From Alviniconcha marisindica (taxonomy: Eukaryota; Mollusca; Gastropoda; Provannidae), in assembly GCA_018857735.1 (NCBI GenBank), contig JABMCL010002175.1, positions 128,501-192,500 on the forward strand: a DNA stretch of 64,000 nucleotides, written 5' to 3'. Numbering within the stretch: the first letter of the stretch is position 1; each line of letters starts with the position of its first letter. Under the pieces are notes generated by a model. It was given only the letters and a program-made list of their open reading frames with translations. It was not told the DNA's origin and did no database searches. Positions 1-13,300 of this stretch are shown here, piece by piece. A program made the position numbers and the translations under genes.

Positions 1-142
1 AAGTCGGCACCCCTGTGGGGGTGCACAGGGCTGCGTCACAAGTCAAGTCGGCACCCCTGTGGGGGTGCACAGGGCTGCGTCACAAGTCAAGTCGGCACCC
101 CTGTGGGGGTGCACAGGGCTGCGTCACAAGTCAAGTCGGCAG
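1..142. repeat. 44-bp minisatellite, three copies plus partial
   Basis: Copies start at 1, 45, 89 and 133 and are identical. Each unit contains the perfect small inverted repeat GCACCCC-TGTG-GGGGTGC. The array probably continues to the left of the window. Confidence 0.9.
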
Positions 143-429
143 CATTTCCCATTCAATCCGTTGAGAATGAAGTCCTGACACAAGGCTGATCATGGCTCAG
201 ACATCAGGCCGATTCTGGTGGGTTTTGCTTTTACATTTTTTAAACTTGCCAAGCACATCTTTATGGGGCATTTATTTGCACAACATGCATCCGTCCTCTA
301 CAATAATACCGGCTTTCACACTCATTACTATTTCTTTTCCTGAAGCACTTGTTCATATTCATGTTACATCCACCCGTTCAGTTTCAAATGTTTATGTCAT
401 ATTCTTATACAGTGTAATCATTCTTTCAT

Positions 430-482
430 CGTGTGTGTGTGTGTGTGTGTGAATGTCAATGTGTGTGGTGTGTGTGTGTTTG

Positions 483-520
<38 letters not shown>

Positions 521-745
521 TCAATGTGTGTGTGTGGTTTGTCACTACAGCAGTATTTTTTTTCTTCTCCTGTTTGTCTTTTCACTCTTATGCAAGATGC
601 ACATTATACCCATTCATTACTGTTTCACATGTTCATAAAACCGCAGACATCTATCAAATACAGTGTATTCATTCTTTCATCCAAGGTGTTGTGTGTCAGT
701 GTGTGTGCGCGTGCGTTTGTGCATGTGTGTGCGTGTGCACATACA
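430..745. repeat. (TG)n microsatellite cluster
   Basis: Interrupted TG runs at 431-470, 486-535 and 695-740. The open frames here are only Cys-Val repeats. The rest of 143-1840 is AT-rich sequence in which I see no exon; 1205-1285 has three short 'ttcatgcaagcacaaa' copies. Confidence 0.85.
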
Positions 746-1847
746 GAAAAACGTTTAGTTTTCATCCTTGAAGCAAACAAATTTGTTTGGTTCCCCAAGT
801 AATCTACTTTTGTGAATGTGCTTGGTATCCCTATGGGCATTATAATTTTTTTTAAAAAATTTTGCTTTTTTTTCAGTTTTATATAAATATCAGTGTGTGA
901 CAGTTTTATATAAAATAATTTTTTTTAAAAAATTTGGTTTTTTGCTACAGTTTTATATAAAATCAGCTCCATGTGCTGGGTAGTATCTTAGTGTGTGGAT
1001 GGATGTTTGTGTGCATTTGTGTCTTTCATTCATTCACACTGCTGACGCTCAACCTTCAGCTGCTGGCTTTGCTCACTTGTTTATTTGACAACTTGTCAAA
1101 CACGCACAGGAACAATGTCTCACAGTCTCTGGACAACAAGTAGAGAAAAATGGCCTTTGAGTGGTACTGTGAGCAGAGATCAACAGATGTCATTTTTCAA
1201 GTCAGAGTTCATGCAAGCACAAACGTTTACAAAGTCGGTTCATGCAAGCACAAAACTTTTCAGTCAAAATTCATGCAAGCACAAAGAAAACTGATGTTCA
1301 TGCTCCTTATTTCAGTGAGGCTTTAGATATATATGGCAGAAATGAGAACTATCAAGATGCAGTTATACTGCCGTGTTTTGATTTGAAAGCAGTGAAACAG
1401 AAGTATTAACATTCCCAACTGAAAATTGTTCCATAAACAGGTAGTGGTCAGGTAGCCCCAACCATCACTGCAACAGGCAGCACAATCACATTTAGCCCAC
1501 AGCTAGCAACAACATAAGCTGGGAGGTGAAGACGATACAACATGATATGTGAAATTCTGAACATACCCCAGTCTGCAATCTTTACAAAGCCTACAGACCT
1601 CTGGACAAAAACTAAAGCCAGAAATGCGTGGACTCCACTAATGAAGACCAACAATGTGGATGTCCACTTGCACAGTTCCCTGCCGACAGCCATGCGCTTT
1701 GACAGGCAGTGAGGCAGGCAGGTCTGTGCTACGGAGGCCACAGATCATTTCTGCGATCAAGATCAAAACCAATCGGCGCTTTGCCCTCTTATCGCTGTCC
1801 TGTTGGGGAACCGGCCCTGCTTTCCCCAAGGACCCGGGCTAAGCACT

Positions 1848-2212
1848 CCCTGGCAACAGGCCCACAGTTCCACAGAATTTTGCCACCACAACACTGCAGG
1901 CAACAGGCCCACAGTTCCACAGCATTTCGCCACCACAACACTCACAGTTCCACAGCAGTTTGCCACAACACTCTACTGCTGGCAACAGGCCCACAGCATT
2001 TTGCCACAACACTACTGCTGGCAACAGGCCCACAGCATTTGCCACCACAACACTCTGCTGGCAACAGGCCCACAGCGTTTCGCCACCACAACACTGCTGG
2101 CAACAGGCCCACAGCATTTTGCCACCACAACACTCTGCTGGCAACAGGCCCACTGAAGCCACATTTTGCCACCACAACACTCTGCTGGCAACAGGCCCAC
2201 AGCTTGCGCACA
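1848..2212. repeat. About 40-bp minisatellite
   Basis: Around nine copies of a unit containing CTGGCAACAGGCCCACAGC and GCCACCACAACACT. Overlapping open frames on both strands are repeat artefacts. Confidence 0.85.
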
Positions 2213-2224
2213 CAATTCGCTGCT

Positions 2225-2988
2225 GGAAAACTTCCCTTTTCTCTGAACTGTAGCATGCAGGACCTCGCCTGTTGACTTTCCCTTTTCTCTGAACTGTAGC
2301 ATGCAGGACCTTACCTGTTGACTTTCCCTTTTATCTGAACTGTAGCATGCAGGACCTCGCCTGTTGACTTTCCCTTTTATCTGAACTGTAGCATGCAGGA
2401 CCTTACCTGTTGACTTTCCCTTTTATTGAACTGTAGCATGCAGGACCGCCTGTTGACTTTCCCTTTTATCTGAACTGTAGCATGCAGGACCTCACCTGTT
2501 GACTTTCCCTTTTATTTTCTGAACTGTAGCATGCAGGACCTCGCCTGTTGACTTTCCCTTTTATCTGAACTGTAGCATGCAGGACCTCGCCTGTTGACTT
2601 TCCCTTTTATCTGAACTGTAGCATGCAGGACCTCACCTGTTGACTTTCCCTTTTATCTGAACTGTAGCATGCAGGACCTCGCCTGTTGACTTTCCCTTTT
2701 CTCTGAACTGTAGCATGCAGGACCTCACCTACCTGTTGACTTTCCCTTTTATCTGAACTGTAGCATGCAGGACCTCACCTGTTGACTTTCCCTTTTATCT
2801 GAACTGTAGCATGCATGGACCTTACCTGTTGACTTTCCCTTTTATCTGAACTGTAGCATGCAGGACCTTACCTGTTGACTTTACCTTTTATCTGAACTGT
2901 AGCATGCAGGACCTTACCTGTTGACTTTCCCTTTTATCTGAACTGTAGCATGCAGGACCTTACCTGTTGACTTTCCCTTTTATCTGAA
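2225..2988. repeat. 46-bp minisatellite, about 16 copies
   Basis: The unit contains CTGAACTGTAGCATGCAGGA and CCTGTTGACTTTCCCTTTTA, with the palindrome GCATGC. Copies differ by c/t changes and small indels. Confidence 0.9.
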
Positions 2989-5900
2989 GCACTGTCAACA
3001 GCTCATTATCCGGGGGGAGAGGTGCACTCACTGCTCACACGGGCATTCAAACCCCAGAGCAGGTTTTTCCCCGCTTAGCCACCTCCGCTCCCTTGCTAAT
3101 GCTGAGCATGGCTCATGGAGAACAGATTTAGCAGCAGCTGTCACACTAGCGTGCACACATGCTGACTACTTTGAAAGTTTGCCCCAAATGGGTTCAAAGA
3201 ACATGCTGATAATAAAGAATACTGGAATAAATACAACTGAAGAATTTTGGTAAAAAGTTAAAAACAATTGGAACAAACTGAGCAAATATACTTCACATTA
3301 ATCCTAAAAAACTTTCAGGACACCAAGAAAGACACTAGAACAAGCAGGCATATATGATTATTCAGCATGCTTAGAATGTGTCAGAGTGTGGCAAAAGTGA
3401 TCAATCGATGCAAAGTTTCTGACACACAAGGTTGACTACCCCAAACCATTATTCTGATGCAAGGTCAATCAAATTCAATATCGGTCTCACATGAGAAACC
3501 TTTTACAAGCAACCACCCATGATCACATTTATGATATTTACTAGATCAAATTCAACATCAGCTTTGTACAACAGACTTTTCAAAAGCGACCACCCAAGAC
3601 CATGTTTCTGACATCAAATCAAGTTCACTCTCATTGCCACAGACACAGAAATGACAGTCTTCACAAAAGACTACCCAACATCATGTTTTGGAACACAGAC
3701 TCATTAGTACTCAACTGTCTTAAATAAGTGACTTTCAGAGACCTTGTTTCTGACACAAATTCACCATCAGTGTTACAGACATATCTGACAGTCTAATAAT
3801 AACGTAATATCTGACAGTCTGATAATAATAACATAACAATATCTGACAGTCTAATAATAACGTAATATCTGACAGTCTGGTAATAATAACATAACAATAT
3901 CTGACAGTCTAACAGGGACGTTGCCAAGCAGAGCTGGCCTGCCAAGTGTCGCAATAAAGTTCTATGAACTGGCGCTGCTTGGCAAGACCTTCACGGTTTT
4001 GCAGGCAAGGTTTTCATTCAGGCTGAGCTAGACAGTGGGTTTGTACATTTCTGCTTCTGAAATGGTGAATTTGTACTGAGCAGTGCTCACCTGTTCAAAC
4101 TAGTAAAAAAGATCATAGGTTGTTATGACCACCTCCCCCCCCCCCCCCAAAACCATTCCTCTCAAAAACAACAACAAAACCTAGCATAATATCCAAATAC
4201 ATGAGAAACTAAGACTGCACTTAATATTTCAGTTGTTTTCAAGCCCCAAAATGCTAAACACAGTCATGTATATTGTCTACAAAGCACACAGCACATTCAA
4301 AGGCCTATTAGCAATAACCCCAGTGGTATGTTTTCTTCTGTATCTGATCTGTATTTTAGTGTGGACTGTGCAATGACCAGAAAAAAATGAAAAACAAAAA
4401 TGCTGGTGAGTAAAGGCAGAGGACTAGGCTTTCTTCGTGGCATATTCCAGCAAATTATTCCAGGACTAGATATTAACAAAATGTTAATCTGAAGCTGTGA
4501 GGCATCAATCATTTTATCTCGTGGAGTCTATTCGCATATTTTACCACTGATTTTAAATGGTCTTGTTAACACTACAACAAACCACTGTGCATACTGACAG
4601 GAAGTCTATTTTGAAGCCTCCATGCCAGTGCTTTGCATCTTCCACTGATCATGTGTGTGTGCGTCTCCTCTGTCTCTCTCTCAGTATGTCTGACACTTAT
4701 TACGGCATTTTCACAGTATGTCTGACACTTATTACAGCATGTTCACAGTATAATCTGCAGCTTTATGGCTGGCTCTCTGGCAGACAGTTTAAACAAAGTA
4801 AGCATGCTGTCAGAAGCCATGCAGCCACACATAATGCAGAAGTACATGACTACATCACAGGGGTGCACATTAAGTGATCACTAGAGATCGACTTCATCAA
4901 ATCAGGATGGTGCAGTGCCTTGATGCTGTGCTGGTGGTATTTTCATCAATTGACAAATGAACCCTATGTGCCACTTGGAATATCTGAATAAGCTGGAAAA
5001 AAAATAAAAATTGAGAGTGTTTTTAATATCCAGATCTGCAGTTCCATCATGCAAAACAATTGTCTGCAGTGTCTGTCAAGAGGACACTACCCAGTGCGGA
5101 AATGTTTTTACCCATGCCACAAAGAAACTTTGTGCTCTCTAGCACTGAAGAGTTCTGCCGGGTCCTTATTTGTATCCAAGTATATTAACAGGTAACTAAC
5201 CAAGACCATGTTTTTGACACTACATCAAATTCGCTGTCAATGCCACGCACACACACCTGACAGTCTGCAGTCAGGACACCACTGTAAATCAAGTAAAGCC
5301 AGTTTCGGTGTCACAAACATGCAGATCAGCAAGTCTCCCAACTACCTCAAGAGATAGAAACGGTATTGCATTTTGCAAGGCTTCCAACCACCCCCCACAC
5401 CCCATCATCTGACAACAAAGGAGGCAAAATTTGAGTGACAAGACCAATGAACATATATACATACACCAATGGAATGATTCAAGTGTGCAGACCTCATCAA
5501 TGACAATTGACTACGTTTTGTTCACCAGTTCCTAACACAGCACAAGGGACACTTCAGCCCAACACAGCCGCTTCAAATTTCAGCCAATCACGGCTCACTT
5601 GCACAATGGGACCATGACGAAGCAGCAGGCGAAAGAGATCGGGCCTCTTTTTAAGAGCACTTGATCACAAACCTGGCCTTTCATATTTCATAGTAATGAC
5701 CGGCTGATCAAGGACCACCCCACTTCTAACACATCTTCTGGGTTTTGGGGGGTAGTCCTAAAGAGGACATCACAGTGCTGCAACAACTTAGTTTCCATCC
5801 ATTTGTTCGGGGGAAGGGGGGGGGGGGGGGGGAGCTAGGGTAGCAAGCTGATAAGACTACCTAAACATTGGTGAACAAGGTGACAAACTGGCGCTCTCTC

Positions 5901-6030
5901 TCTATGGCACAGTTGTAGTTATCAAGTTATTAAGGTGGGCAAAGTACACAACATATCCAGGGGGCAGCATGGCCCCCATCGCCTTCAGCCAATGAAACCA
6001 CTTTCAGCATCGGCCTTGCCAGCCCTTGTG
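2989..6030. other. Intergenic sequence downstream of nucleobindin
   Basis: I see no exon-like frame here. It contains a short array of 'tatctgacagtctaataa' copies (3783-3910), a poly-C run at about 4132-4150 and a poly-G run at about 5815-5831. Confidence 0.5.
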
Positions 6031-6192
6031 ATTTGGGACAGGATTGAACTTTAACCTGGAAAGGGGGGTTGAACTTTAAGCTGGAAAGAGGGGTGGGACA
6101 GGATCGAACTTTAACCTGGAAAGGGGGGTTGAACTTTAAGCTGGAAAGTGGGGTGGGACAGGATTGAACTTTAACCTGGAAAGGGGGGTGGG
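6030..6192. repeat. About 60-bp repeat, two and a half copies
   Basis: The unit contains GGGACAGGATTGAACTTTAA followed by CCTGGAAAGGGGGGTTGAAC. The stretch from here to the poly(A) candidate at 7164 holds no recognisable gene. Confidence 0.8.
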
Positions 6193-7163
6193 AGGTAGCG
6201 ACACATACAGCAGTCATGGCATCAGACTATGGCAGTTGTCGCTCATCAGTGAGTGAGGCCAGCTGCAAGCTCCACACTCCAGCATAAAGCCGCAAAGGAC
6301 CCCCCCAACACCATCATCCTATGCCTTGGCCGTAAGCTCCAAATGCTGCAGTGTCTGCCTGTCCAGGGTCCAACGCTACAGCCACCAAGGGGCCAACAAG
6401 AACTGACCCTCTGTCCGCAAAGCCTGGGCAGACCAGCCAGCAAAACATAAAACCACCACCACAACAAAACAGTCAAAATGAACCAAACCAAACATACAAG
6501 ATGTACTAACATCAACAAATTTTAAAAATAGTAAAGAATCATATTCACCTTGATGGAACAGAACAACAACAATAAAAGACACCCCTGCCCCCACCCCCCA
6601 ATAAAATTTAAAAAAATCCAAGTTTCTCTCAAATCCCAGCACCAGCAATAGCACAATGATGATGCACTATACAATCGCAGCTCTTTCTGCATATACTCTC
6701 TTTTTTTTAAGCAAAAGTTTGAAAAAAACAAAGTGGTCACTCCTACTTTGTAATCCAATCACAGATACCAGAACAATTTTAACACACAGATCTAGATGAG
6801 GAGAACATATCTGAAATACACTAATTTAACATCAAAATGGAGAAATCAAGTGGGGAGAAAAGTGTTTCCTGAACCTAACGGTACACATCAACAGATTTAC
6901 TTGCTGTGGTAAGCTGAGAACTTGGAAAGCTAAGAAGGAAAAAAAAAAAGGACAGTCATATAACTTGTTTTCAAATACAACATATATAATTTTTAATTCT
7001 CTCTCCCACCCACGACCTGCCAATACCACACAAGAAAGACAAACAGCAAGCCAACAACAAACAAACAATGCCAAGACCCTGTTCAAATAAAGCTTCCCCA
7101 CACCTAATTTCCTTCCATTTTCGACACATTTCACTGTTCTGACAAGCAGCATTTGATCAAGTA

Positions 7164-7169
7164 TTTATT
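7164..7169 (-). terminator. Candidate poly(A) signal AATAAA of the nucleobindin transcript
   Basis: A canonical AATAAA on the minus strand lies about 40 nt after the stop codon. This would give a very short 3' UTR; a more distal site is possible. Confidence 0.35.
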
Positions 7170-7209
7170 TGTGTGTAACTTTTGAGAGTTTAAAACAGTT
7201 CTTTTTAAA

Positions 7210-7305
7210 TTAAACCATTGGTGGTTGGGCATTCACTGGGTGGCCTTGACCTTGTACTGGTTGACCCTGAGTTGGCTGACCTTGATGGATCTGATTTTGC
7301 TGCTG
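7210..7305 (-). CDS. NUCB: Nucleobindin coding exon 13: C-terminus
   Basis: After the acceptor tttgtttcag the exon encodes [20 protein letters not shown] and [11 protein letters not shown], then TAA (7212-7210). Composition and phase 0 entry fit the Gln-rich C-terminus in exon 12. The intron before it is 4.8 kb and an additional small exon inside it cannot be excluded. The frame and terminator are clear, but linkage to exon 12 rests on phase and composition only. Confidence 0.72.
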   Translation of the reverse strand, partial: QQQNQIHQGQPTQGQPVQGQGHPVNAQPPMV

Positions 7306-10300
7306 CTGAAACAAACAACAGGAAGAAAAGTTAGTTTTGCTGCTGATCAAACAAAGTTGACAAAAACACAGACAATTTTTTTTATAGGCCTTTCTAATGT
7401 TTCAATTCTTAGAAGTTTATATTGTGCTTTCAGGTACATATAATTTCCATATTAAAGCAGACGTTAAGCTGGAGACAAACAGAAAAAATAACAAAGCAAA
7501 CAAAAAAAAACTCACCTATTTATCATCATCACTATGCTTATTTGTACACCATGACCTTTCCTATGAACAGCAAATTGCAGGATCAGTAGCAGATCATCAT
7601 CAACTTCACATAATCATCTCTAATGATATGACACGTGACCCTGTCTCTGCTTCAAGTTGTCCACTGGCTCCCCATAGCACAAAGAATGCAGAACAATACA
7701 AGTGTTCTCTGAGCGCTCTGTGTCACATCAGAGCCCAGGAGCTTTGTGAAGAGGAAGGTGTTGCTGGGGTCTCATCACAAGATGGACTGTCTTATTGCTT
7801 TGAGTCGTCCTTAACAGTTGTTTGTGTGGACTCGCTTTTTGTGACTGTGTTCCCTACAGCATGATTGAAACATTAAGTTGAAAAGTACATGGGTTACTTG
7901 CATTTGAGTGTACACAGGTTACTCGCATTTTGCGAGTTCTGAAACCACATTACTATTTTTGGTGGTGGTCAGTCATGTTTTTTGGAGTAACAGAAAATGC
8001 TTTGAGTGAGCAAACTTAGATACCCGCCCCTAATAAACTTATAATGTATAAATGTGTCGTGTGACCTGCTCCATACTATCTGCACTGCTTCTGACACTCA
8101 GCTTCCATATTCCTCACACCAGACTTGCTACCATCGGTTCCGGCGCCTTTTCCGTCTTTGGCTCCTGTACATGGAACGACCTTCCCCTTTCTCTCCTCAA
8201 CAGGCCTGCCAGCTTTTCGGCTCCATGCTGCCATCTTCCTCTGCCGCAAGTCCCTGTTTATTATCTGTTTAAGCTGCTCGTCAGTTGTGTATATATAATC
8301 CTGTCTGCATGTGCCTGTGACCCTCCAGACAAGATTTTGTGCTAAGAATACTCCAAGTGCACAAAAAATTACCCTTTTGGGAATTGCATAATCATAGCAT
8401 TTTTTACTCAGAACACTAATTATGAGTAATTATCATTGCGTTAGTTGATGCTCTCTGCCAGTAAATGTGCAACGGAGTGACGCGTCACTTGACGTGAAAA
8501 GCTCCCAGTGAGTTCCGCATTACCATCATCATATTGTACACAGCCAATCCAATGATACAGACCTAAGTTCAGTCAGTCTTTAAAAGCCTAAAGGCACTTT
8601 TGCAATGCATCTTTACACAAAGCATTACAGACCTTTGCAGTCCTGCCTTTTGAACACAGGCCTTCAGTTCACAGGGTTCTTACAACAAAGAGAGATATAA
8701 TAACTAAGTTGTAGTGCGTGTGCTAGTTAAACTTAAAACGTTTAGCTTTTATTCAATTTTAATGTCCCATCAACAACACAGGGTCCCACCAGGACAAGTA
8801 TTACTGAGAGGTGTGGTAGCTAGGGCAAACTGTAAATTGTCATTTGTCAGACTGTCTTACTGCTGCTTGTTGATCACTTGTCTGACAGTTTCACTGCTGC
8901 TTGTTGATCACTTGTCTGACAGTTTCACTGCTGCTTGTTGATCACTTGTCTGACACTTTTACTGCTGCTTGTTGATCACTTGTCTGAAGTTTCACTGCTG
9001 CTTGTTGATCACTTGTCTAACGCTTTTACTGCTGCTTGTTGATCACTAGTCTGAAGTTTCATTGCTGCTTGTTGATCACTTGTCTGACACTTTTACTGCT
9101 GCTTGTTGATCACTTGTCTGAAGTTTCACTGCTGCTTGTTGATCACTTGTCTAACGCTTTTACTGCTGCTTGTTGATCACTAGTCTGAAGTTTCATTGCT
9201 GCTTGTTGATCACTTGTCTGACACTTTTACTGCTGCTTGTTGATCACTTGTCTGAAGTTTCACTGCTGCTTGTTGATCACTTGTCTGTTTTACTGCTGCT
9301 TGTTGATCACTTGTCTGACAGTTATACTGCTGCTTGTTGATCACTTGCCTGTTTTACTGCTGCTTGTTGATCACTTGTCTGACAGTTATACTGCTGCTTG
9401 TTGATCACTTGTCTGACACTTTTACTGCTGCTTGTTGATCACTTGTCTTTGATCACTTGTCTTACAGTTTTACTGCTGCTTGTTGATCACTTGTCTTTGA
9501 TCACTTGTCTGACAGTTTTACTGCTGCTTGTCGATCACTTGTCTGACTGTTTCACTGCTTCTTGTTGATCATTTGTCCAGAGATCTGACAGTTCTGATGG
9601 CACGGTGACTGACAGGACTACAGTACAGAGATCTGACAGTGATGGCACGGTGACTGACAGGACTACAGTACAGAGATCTGACTGATGGCACGGTGACTGA
9701 CAGGACTACAGTACAGAGATCTGACAGTTCTAATGGAACAGTGACTGACAGGATTACTGTACAGAGATCTGACAGTGCTGGTATCACAGATGAATGACCC
9801 AGGCAGTAAGAGAGGGGGTAGCACACTAAACCCTGGTGCAGGTATAATCTGACAACATGAACACCTAGCTTGACCCCAGGAAGCAGTTGCTGAGACACAA
9901 GAATGCAACGTAACTTCTAACACTGATATTTATATAAACACTTGCTGAGTACGGCATTTCGAGATGAGCCCTGAGCTCTTCACGAGGACACCTACATAGC
10001 ACCATTCTCTGCTTCTGAGCAGACTCACGGCACTCTGGTCGCATGTCGGTCTGAATGACTGACTGTGGCTTTACAACTACAAATGATATCACACTGCTTT
10101 TATCAATAACTTCCTCAGTTATTACATAACAAACTGATAGTGAAATCTACAAAACATGTGTAAATTGTAATGCTAATACAGCAATAGCAACGCCCTGAGA
10201 TAAGAGTAATGGTTGACTGGGCGTAAAACACCAAATTACTTACTTACAGCAATAGCAATGCCCTGAGATAAGCGTAATGGTTGACTGGGCGTAAAACACC

Positions 10301-13300
10301 AAATTACTTACTTACTTACAGCAATAGCAATGCCCTGAGATAAGCATAATGGTTGACTGGGCGTAAAACACCAAATTATTTACTTACTTACAGCAACAGC
10401 AGACCAAGCTACTCTGTGTGTCAGCTGAGATACACCAAAAGCAAATGTTTTCATTTGAGAAACATTAAAGATTGTTTTTAACCTAAGTACAAATTACAAT
10501 AGTGTTACCAATAAGAAATTTAAAAAGTCAAAGCTACAACTTATGAATTAGCACATGACACTTGCATGCACATACACATAGTCTACTCAACTGTTAAATG
10601 TTCCATTAAAATCAAATTACCGAGAGATCAAGTTTCAAAGACACTGTGTTAACTACAATGTCATCAAAACAAAGTGAAAAGCGCTAACTGTTGGTTAATC
10701 ACAAACTAAGAAACCAAGCTGCCTGCAAAGCAGACTTGTGAAGAACCGAGGATGAGACGAAAGACCAGAGAGCAGTGCAGGTGTTCAAGCAATGCAGGTG
10801 TTCAGGTTATGAGCAGTGCAGGTGTTCAGGTTATGAGCAGCTATCAGGGGACTACACTCACTCAACAGACCTGTTTACCCCTAACAATAGCATGCTTGCC
10901 AACAAAACCCGTCGTCACAGTCAATGATTACATGCATTACAGCAATTCCCCCATCAAATCAACTGCTCATCAGAAAATTTTCAACTTCGTGATAAAAACC
11001 ATCAAAAACTTTTTTTTTTAAATGAAAGTCCCAGATCAAGTAAGAGGCCCATGCCATCACTGGTGCATCTCTTTCTGGTAACACCTGGAAGGCACGGCAG
11101 TGTAACTGCACCGCTGTTGTTTCCAACAGCTTTTTCTCAGAGGTTTGTCAGACTGGGTCTCGTAACGTTTCTGCAATTGCTTTTGCCACCATGTGCAACT
11201 GAGAAATCTGACTTGCACACAGTGCAAGGCACGGATTGTGGCCCCTTTGGGGAAAGACCAATTACAGGCTGTACTGTTGGCGAAAAATGTGACGGCATGT
11301 TTTGTTTCTTTGTAGACCTATTCTTCACTCTGGCTCTTTAATTCTCATGTTTCGTGAAGCTGACGTTGTTGCCTCTCAGCCATTGTCTTCCAGCTGGAAA
11401 TACCGACATCGGAGCGGTGTTAAGACAGAAAACTACCTGCTCAACAACAAAAGGGAAAGAAAACAAAACACAAAAACAATTCTTCATTTTCACCAGGCCA
11501 GCATACAGTCATAGAGAGCACCTGGATATCGTACATTTTACACTGAAATCATAAGAGTACACAGATCTGACTGGCGGTCAATGCAAGCTGCTTGTGACTG
11601 TGACTCGGGTGACAATGCAGGTGTTAAAGCGATGAACAGCTGTCAGCGGACTACAGTTACTACACTGAGGGTCAACGCAAGCTGCTTGTGACCATGCTGA
11701 GGGTGACAGCGCAGGTGTTAAAGTGACAGCAGCTGTCAGCAGACTACAGTTACTACACTGAGGGTCAATACAAACTGCTTGTGACCATGATCAGGGCGAC
11801 AGTGCAGGTGTTAAAGTGACAGCAGCTGTCAGCGGACTACAGTTACTACACTGAGGGTCAACGCAAGCTGCTTGTGACCATGCTGAGGGTGACAGCGCAG
11901 CAAAGAAGCAGCTGCAAGTATTTTGTAAGTATTGTCAGCTTAAAACTAGCACAGTGAAAGGCAAGAGCACACCCAGACTGCGACAGTTAGAAGGTGAGGG
12001 TAGAAGTGGATGAGGTCAGCAGACAGGCAAGCTGTTAGCCCCAGACTAAAGCTTATACATTTGCCGCCTGGGGAGGGTTGGCAAGGGCGGGGTGGTGCTG
12101 CAGGTTTACCTCCCCCTGTGTTTCTCTGGCCTGCTCTGGCTGCTCTTGCTCTTCGGTGTGTCGCTGGTCTAACTGTGGCTGTTGGCGGTGATCAGCATAT
12201 TGCTGGTCTAATTGTTGTTGGTGGTGATCAGCATGTTGCTGGTCTAATTGTTGGTGGTGATCAGCGTATTGCTGGTCTAATTGTTGTTGGTGGTGATCAG
12301 CATGTTGCTGGTCTAATTGTTGTTGTTGCTGATCAACATTTTGCTGGTCTAACTGTAGCTGCTGTAGTGCTAAATTTTGATGGTGTAATTCTTGCTGTTC
12401 TCCGTTTTGCTCAGCATGTTGCTGGTGTAGTTGCTCTTGTTCAGCATGTTGCTGGTGTAGCTGCCCTTGTTCAGAATGTTGCCGGTGTAGTTGCTCTTGT
12501 TCAGAATGTTGCCGGTGTAGTTGCTCTTGTTCAGAATGTTGCTGGTTCAGTTGCCCTTGTTCAGAATGTTGCCGGTGTAGTTGCTCTTGTTCAGCATGTT
12601 GCTGGTGTAGCTGCCCTTGTTCAGCATGTTGCTGGTGTAGCTGCCCTTGTTCAGCATGTTGTGGTTGCTGATGTTCTGCCTGATGATTTACCTGCTGCTG
12701 TCCAAACTGTTGTTGCTGTTGCTGGCTGTTGTGGTGAACCCCTTGCTACAAGTAATCACACAGTGAAAGTACTTAATCATACCCGCTGAAGACTCCACTG
12801 TCCTATCATGTATCTAGGACTGGCAAACACATCATGTTGCACAGACTCAGGGTAATACTGTCCTGCAGCACAGACTCAGGGTAATACCATCCTGCTGCAT
12901 CAACTCAGGGTAATACTGTCCTGCTGCACAGACTCAGGGTAATACTGTCCTGCAGTACAGACTCAGGGTAATACTGTCCTGTTGCACATAGGGTAATACT
13001 GTCCTGCTGCAGACTTAGGGTAATACTGTCCTGCTGCATCAACTCAGGGTAATACTGTCCTGTCACGTAAACTATGACTGGCAAACACATGCTGCACAGA
13101 CATAGGGTAATACTGTCCTGCTGCACAGTCTCTGGGTAATACTGTCCTGTTGCACATAGGGTAATACTGTCCTGCTGCAGACCCAGGGTAATACTGTCCT
13201 GCTGCACAGACTCAGGGTAATACTGTCCTGCTGCACAGACTTAGGGTAATACTGTCCTGCTGCACACTTGGGGTAATACTGTCCTGTTGCACACTTAGGG

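Noticed and set aside
10180..10395. CRISPR-like direct repeats
   Set aside because: Eukaryotic sequence; units are contiguous tandem or SINE-derived copies without unique spacers.
12010..12789. 259-codon plus-strand open frame (Val/Ala/Gly repeats)
   Set aside because: Complement of the Gln/His-rich nucleobindin exon 12; the minus frame has the correct splice sites and phase.
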